From NCBI GenBank assembly GCA_963383645.1, contig OY726574.1:56743977-56807976 (forward strand): 64,000 bases of DNA, given 5' to 3'. Below are positions 59,150 through 64,000 of the stretch, piece after piece. Each line of letters starts with the position of its first letter. The first letter of the stretch is position 1. The notes under the pieces are model-generated. The model was given only the letters and a program-made list of their open reading frames with translations. It did no database searches and was not told the DNA's origin. The translations under genes and the position numbers were made by a program. This stretch comes from Muscardinus avellanarius (Eukaryota; Chordata; Mammalia; Rodentia; Gliridae).

Positions 59150-62100
59150 GCTCCGGCAGGCGGCGTCTCCTCTTTCTGGCCAGCTTGGCTCCTTTGGTGC
59201 TGGCGTCGCGACCTCCGGAGGGAGAAGCTTGATTCTTGGCTCTCAGACTACGACATCCTCTCCTTATAAGGAAAAAGGATCTGCGGCCCTGGACACATTT
59301 AGAAACACTACTAAGTTTTTCAGCATTGAAAAGACATTTTAAATGATACCTGACATCAAGTACCGAGCGCTTTTCACAAAATTTCCAAGTCGTGGTGATG
59401 GTCGGCAAAGCCAGAGCGAGCGCCCGTCAGGTGGCGGGATTCTTCAGTGGCCACGGGGTCGGTGAGCCGGACTCAAGGGTTCGAGCTCACACAGGAGACG
59501 ATGATGTGACCGTCAGAATTAACACCGAGGAGGCCGAATGCCACACAGAGCCACTTTGGAGATTTGCTAATGATACTAAAGACGAAAGAATGTTAGTTCA
59601 TAAATCTGAAGATGTCAAGAATGTCTCACGTTTGCGACCTCCGAAAGTGTGTGGTTAAGTAAAGGTGGATAATGAAGGGCTGCTTCCAAAAGGGCCCAAG
59701 GACAGAGGACCACAGAAGCGTTTGATCGTCGGGTGAACAGAAGGGCCGATCCCAGACCCGTGAAGAACACGTGTAAATTGCTGGTGGTAGCAGATCGAGT
59801 TTACAGATACGGGGTCAGGAGAGCACCACTACTCATTACTTAACTGAACTAATTGAGAGTCGATGACATGTATCGGAACACTTCGTGGGATAACGCAGGT
59901 TTTATTTAAAGGTTTACGGAATACAGATAGAACGGATTCGCATCCTCAAGTCGCCACAAGAGGTCAAGCCCGGCGAAAGACACCACAATATGGCAAAAAG
60001 TTACCCAAATGAAGAAAAGGACGCCCGGGGTGTGACGATGCTGCTGGAGCAATTTAGCTTTGATACAGCCGAGGAAGCATCTGAAGTCGGCCTGGCGCAT
60101 CTTTTCACGTATCAAGATTTTGATATGGGAACGCTTGGATTAGCGGGCCCTGGCTCCCCCAGAGCCAATAGTCACGGAGGCGTCTGTCCAAAGGCTTACT
60201 GTAGTCCAGTTGGGAAGGAAAATATCTATTTGAATAGCGGTTTGACCGGCACAAAAAAATTATGGTAAAACTATCCTCACAAAGGAAGCTGGCCTGGTTA
60301 CAACTCATGAGTTGGGACACAATTGCGGAGCAGAGCACAATCCAGACGGTCCAGCTGAGTGTGCCCCGAACGAGGACCAGGGAGGAAAGTATGTCATGTA
60401 CCCCATAGCTGTGAGCGGGGACCGTGAGAACAAGATGTTTTCAAACTGCAGCAAGCAGGCCATCTGTAAGACCACTGAAAGGAAGGCCCAGGAGTGTGTT
60501 CAAGAGCGCAGCATCAAGGCGTGTGGCAGCTCCAGGGTGGATGAAGGGGAGGAGTGCGACCCTGGCATCATGTCCCTGAGTGACGACAGCTGCTCTGACA
60601 GCGACAGCATGCTGAAGCAGTGCAGTGACGGGAACAGCCCTTGCTGTAAGAACTGTCGGTTTGAGAGCGCCCAGAAGAGGTGCCAGGAGGCCATCAACGC
60701 CACCTGCAAAGGCGTGGCGTACCGCACAGGGAACAGCGGTGAGTGTGCCCCGCCAGGATATGCCGAGGACGACACTGCTTGGACCTAGGGAAGTGTAAGG
60801 ATGGGAGTGCGTCCCCTTCCGTGAGAGGGAGCGGAGTCCTGTGCCTGCAATGAATGAAACCCACAACTCGTGCAAGGTGTGCTGCAGGGACCCTTCCGGC
60901 CGGTGTGTGCCCTACGCTGACGCTGAACAGAAGAACTTATTTTTTGAGGAAAGGGAAGCCCTGTACAGTAGGATTTTGTGACATGAATGGGAAGTGTGAG
61001 AAAGGAGTACAGGGTGTAACTGAGCGACTTTGGGGTTTCATTGACCAGCTGCACATCGATACTTTTGGGAAATTTTTAGCAGACAACATTGTGGGATCTG
61101 TCCTGGTTTTCTCCTTGATATTTGGGATTCCTTTCCGCATCCTTTTCCATTGTGTGGAAAAGAAATTGGATCGGCAGTATGAATCTCTGTCTCTGTTCCA
61201 CCCCAGTAATGTGGAGATGCGGAGCAGCATGGATTCGGCCTGAGTTCGCATCATCAAGCCCTTTCCTGCACCCCAGACTCCAGGCCGCCTGCCGCCCTTG
61301 CGGCCCGCCTCGGCTTTGCCCCCCGTGTCTGCGGCTCCAAAGCTGGACCAGCCGTGAATGCACACCAGCCAGGAAGACCCCGGCACAGACTCGCTCGTGG
61401 ACGAGGACGGCTTTGAGAAGGACCCCTTCCCCAACAGCAGCACCGCCGCCGAGTCCTTCGAGGACCTCACAGACCATGCGGTCACCAGAAGCAAAAAGGC
61501 CGCCTCCTTTAAGCTGCAGGGTCAGAACCGTGTGGACAGCAAGGAGACAGAGTGCTAGTGTAGGGCGCGCGTCCTGAACTCGACTCAGGTGTGCAAAGCG
61601 TTTTTATAGATTTGACCTAAAATCACAGCATGTACCTGGGAAGGAGCAGGAGGTGACGGGACAGCAGTGCTGCCGTGCGTCTGAGCTTCCTTCACACAAG
61701 GACCCTGTGTAGTGGGCCTCCTTCCTTTTGAAGAGGTAAGGTGAACCTGGCTTATTTTCAGGTTTTAGGTTTTTTTTTTTTTAATCTTTAAAATATCCTT
61801 TGACCTGTGGTGCAGAAAATGCCGCTGGATTAAGTTATGAGTATTTGCAATTTTGTAAATTAGCCTTTTATATTGGTAACAGCAGTGACCGGGGAGGTGA
61901 TCGGTGTTTTTTTTTTTTTTTTTTCTTATACACTGTAATAATCCCCTGACTAAGGAGGCATTTAGCAGTTATTTGTGAGGAAAACTGGAACTCAGACTTA
62001 TTCTTAAGTCTAGTTACACAATGGCTCCAAAATGCAGGTGTTTCCAGGTCTTACCCTGAGCTTTTACAGCAGGGAGAATTCTACATCTAAACTTTCAAAC

Positions 62101-62320
62101 AATTTGGGCTGACATGGCCCTGATGATTCTAAGGCTAGTACTTTCTAGAATTAAAAAGTCTCGCTTTGACAATTAGATTTACAATTAGCCAGTTAAATCG
62201 ATAGACACCTGGTCAACTTCTCAGGTCCCCAATTTGCCGGGCAGGTTTTGTTTATAAGTATTTTCACGTATCCCTTGTATTACTTGCCATGTTCTTAAGA
62301 AAATTCACTATCCATAAAAC
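59150..62320 (+). pseudogene. ADAM17P: ADAM17 (TACE) processed pseudogene
   Basis: Intronless copy of the mRNA for the ADAM17 metalloprotease, which in its parent sheds TNF and EGFR ligands. Homology begins near 59157 (LLFLASLAPLVLA, signal peptide) but the start codon is missing. Readable parts: prodomain 59430-59655 ([15 protein letters not shown]), catalytic domain 59990-60400 with zinc motif [11 protein letters not shown] at 60306-60338, disintegrin/cysteine-rich region to 60780, membrane segment [17 protein letters not shown] (about 61085-61135), and tail ending DSKETEC at 61558. Lesions: in-frame TAA at 59656, frameshifts between 59700 and 59990, near 60260 and near 60775, and TGA at 61241. 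The 3' UTR-like sequence runs to about 62300. Cannot encode a working protease. Confidence 0.93.
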
Positions 62321-62329
62321 CTACTTCTA

Positions 62330-62789
62330 AATATGATCTGAAAGAGCATGGCTGCCTGTTTGTAAGAGTTAGTGGTTAAGACAGTAATGAGATGCTTTTT
62401 ACCAAAGAACAGGCTGGGCTGAGCCGGGAGCCGAACTGACTCTCCTATGGACTGGACCAGCCCCAAGGCTTTGTAGTATAGCGTGAAGTCAGGTATTGTG
62501 ATTCCTCCTGCATGGTTCTTGTTTCTGAGAACTACTTTGGCTATTCTGGGTTTTTTTTGTTGTTCCAAATGAAGTTAAAGACTGGTTTTTCTATATCTGT
62601 GAGGAATGACCTTGGTAATTTAATGGGTATTGTGTTGAATCTGTAGGTGGCTTTTGGGAAAATGGCCATTTTGATGATATTTATTCTGTCTATTCAAGAG
62701 CGTGGAAAGTCTTTTCATCTACTAAGGTCTTTCAATTTCTTTTTTCAATGTTTTACAATTTTTTTGTAGAGGTCTTTTACCTCCTTGGT

Positions 62790-62795
<6 letters not shown>
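62330..62795 (-). mobile_element. L1 ORF2 fragment (inverted segment)
   Basis: Minus strand encodes an L1 reverse transcriptase C-terminal region ([20 protein letters not shown], then [10 protein letters not shown]), with the upstream part at the right. It abuts the end of the ADAM17 copy and may be half of a 5'-inverted L1. Confidence 0.75.

Positions 62796-62836
<41 letters not shown>
62792..62836. repeat. (GT)n microsatellite
   Basis: SINE tail between L1 halves. Confidence 0.95.
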
Positions 62837-62838
<2 letters not shown>

Positions 62839-62984
62839 CTCAGGGGCATTTGACCTCCGAGCTACACCCCCTGCCCTAATTTTATTCTTTATTTTGAAAC
62901 AGGGTCTCACTGAGTTGCCGAGGGCCTCACTAAGTAGCTGAGGCTGTCCGCGAACCGCGGTCCTCCGGTTTCAGCCTCCCGAAG
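62835..62984 (-). mobile_element. SINE between the L1 pieces
   Basis: Minus copy with (GT)n tail, lacking its extreme 5' head. Confidence 0.75.
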
Positions 62985-63039
62985 GTTTATTTATTTATTT
63001 TCTTTGTGTGGGGGAGATCCCGAATGGAAGTGTTTTCTG

Positions 63040-63290
63040 CACAGACGCTTTTTAATTTAATGTTATTCCATTCATTAACTTTGGTGTACACACACAATGG
63101 AATTTTAGTTAGCCATAAAGAAGAATAAAATTATACCATTTGCAGAAAAACGGATGAAATTTGAGAGTATTGTGCTAAGTAAATACACCCAGTCCTAAAA
63201 AAACAAGTAAACATCTGTTCTCTCTCATATGCGGAAGCTAGAGAGACGTATGCGGTAAGAGCAACGTCAGATAGATGCGCCGAGGCTCCA
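63040..63290 (+). mobile_element. L1 3' fragment (sense segment)
   Basis: aatggaattttagttagcc, ttgtgctaagtaaatacac and tctcatatgcggaagctaga match the end of L1 in sense orientation. Confidence 0.6.
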
Positions 63291-63524
63291 GGGAGAGGCC
63301 AAGGGCTAGGGGAGGCGGCGAAGTCGCCAGGGAAGGGGCTGACGTGTGAGTCCAGAATATTTGCCGAGGCGAGCTTGGGGGGCGGGGTTACCACATGCAA
63401 GGCTTCACTCTCTTCCTTCTCCCCAGAAGGCAGCTGGGCCTGCAGTCCTGCCCAGTCCACAGGCTAAATGGCCACAGATTCCTAGGCACTGGGCCAGGCC
63501 AGAAGGTGGTGTGGGACTCACTTT

Positions 63525-64000
63525 TTTTTTTTTTTTTTTGTAGTACTGGGTACTGAATCCGGGGGCATTCTATCTTCCAACTACCAGCTACACCCCAATG
63601 CTTTTTTATTTTTTTTTTATTTTTGTTTTGAAACAGAATCTCCCTAAGTTGCTAAGAGTCTAGCTAAATTGCTAAGGCTGGCCTCGAACCCACGATCCTC
63701 CTATTTCAGCCTCCCGATTCCGGGCGTGTGCCACCATGCCTGGCGGTGTGTGACTCTTGCACAGTATTGTGAACTCCCGGCTCTGGCTCTAGGTCTGCTT
63801 GGCTTCTCCTCACGGGGTACTTCAGAGCCCCCTGCAGGGCACCAGCCTGGAAGCTGGGTCCTTGGGAGGCTGAGAGAGGAGGATCACAGTTTTGAGGTCA
63901 ACAGTCTAGCAAGAGCCTCAGCACTTAGACCCTGTTTCAAAAAAACAACTTACTGAGACCCTGTTTCAAAAAATAAATAGCGATGAGGTGCAGCTTAGAG
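63525..64000. mobile_element. SINE (-) and partial SINE (+) at the window end
   Basis: Minus copy 63525-63745; plus copy from 63860, cut by the window edge. Confidence 0.7.

Noticed and set aside
62308..62568. Frame resembling reverse transcriptase
   Set aside because: L1 ORF2 fragment, not a host gene.

Overview
The window is nuclear DNA from a placental mammal, most likely a non-murid rodent. The evidence is intron-containing genes with GT/AG splice sites, a CpG island, L1 and MaLR/ERV fragments, and about 100 SINE copies of one type. Each SINE has a B1/7SL-like head ('gccgggcgtggtggcgcac') joined to a tRNA/ID-like tail ('gtagctcggaggtagaa ... ggttccatccccag'). This B1-dID architecture is known from the squirrel, mountain beaver and dormouse lineage. 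The lineage call is inference.

There is one intact protein gene, ADCYAP1 (PACAP neuropeptide precursor), on the minus strand. Its four coding exons lie between 12566 and 8879. A probable non-coding first exon and TATA promoter lie near 12890-13395, and the 3' UTR probably runs to about 6435. The gene sits in a GC-rich island (about 9.0-13.4 kb) within a stretch of about 12.8 kb (5.9-18.7 kb) where I see no SINE. The precursor encodes PACAP-38 with the same residues as human PACAP, but two flanking processing signals differ from the forms I know.

From 18.7 to 58.5 kb there is no supportable host gene. This stretch is SINE arrays in both orientations, microsatellites, L1 3' fragments, MaLR and ERV LTR remnants and some unique sequence. 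Readable items are: a complete 1334-bp solo LTR with a 6-bp target duplication inside a SINE (44644-45977); a young SINE subfamily with a diagnostic 3' end, often nested in older SINEs with clear target duplications; two copies of an unnamed short (about 115 bp) retroposon with target duplications (2768-3094 and 47062-47178); and a 74-bp minisatellite (52111-52408).

At 59.15-62.3 kb lies an intronless, frameshifted copy of ADAM17 (TACE), a processed pseudogene. It is preceded by about 600 bp of partly GC-rich sequence that I could not assign. The window ends in L1 pieces that look like a 5'-inverted L1 insertion, followed by more SINEs. Nothing here works as an operon. The only functional unit is the single PACAP gene and its promoter.
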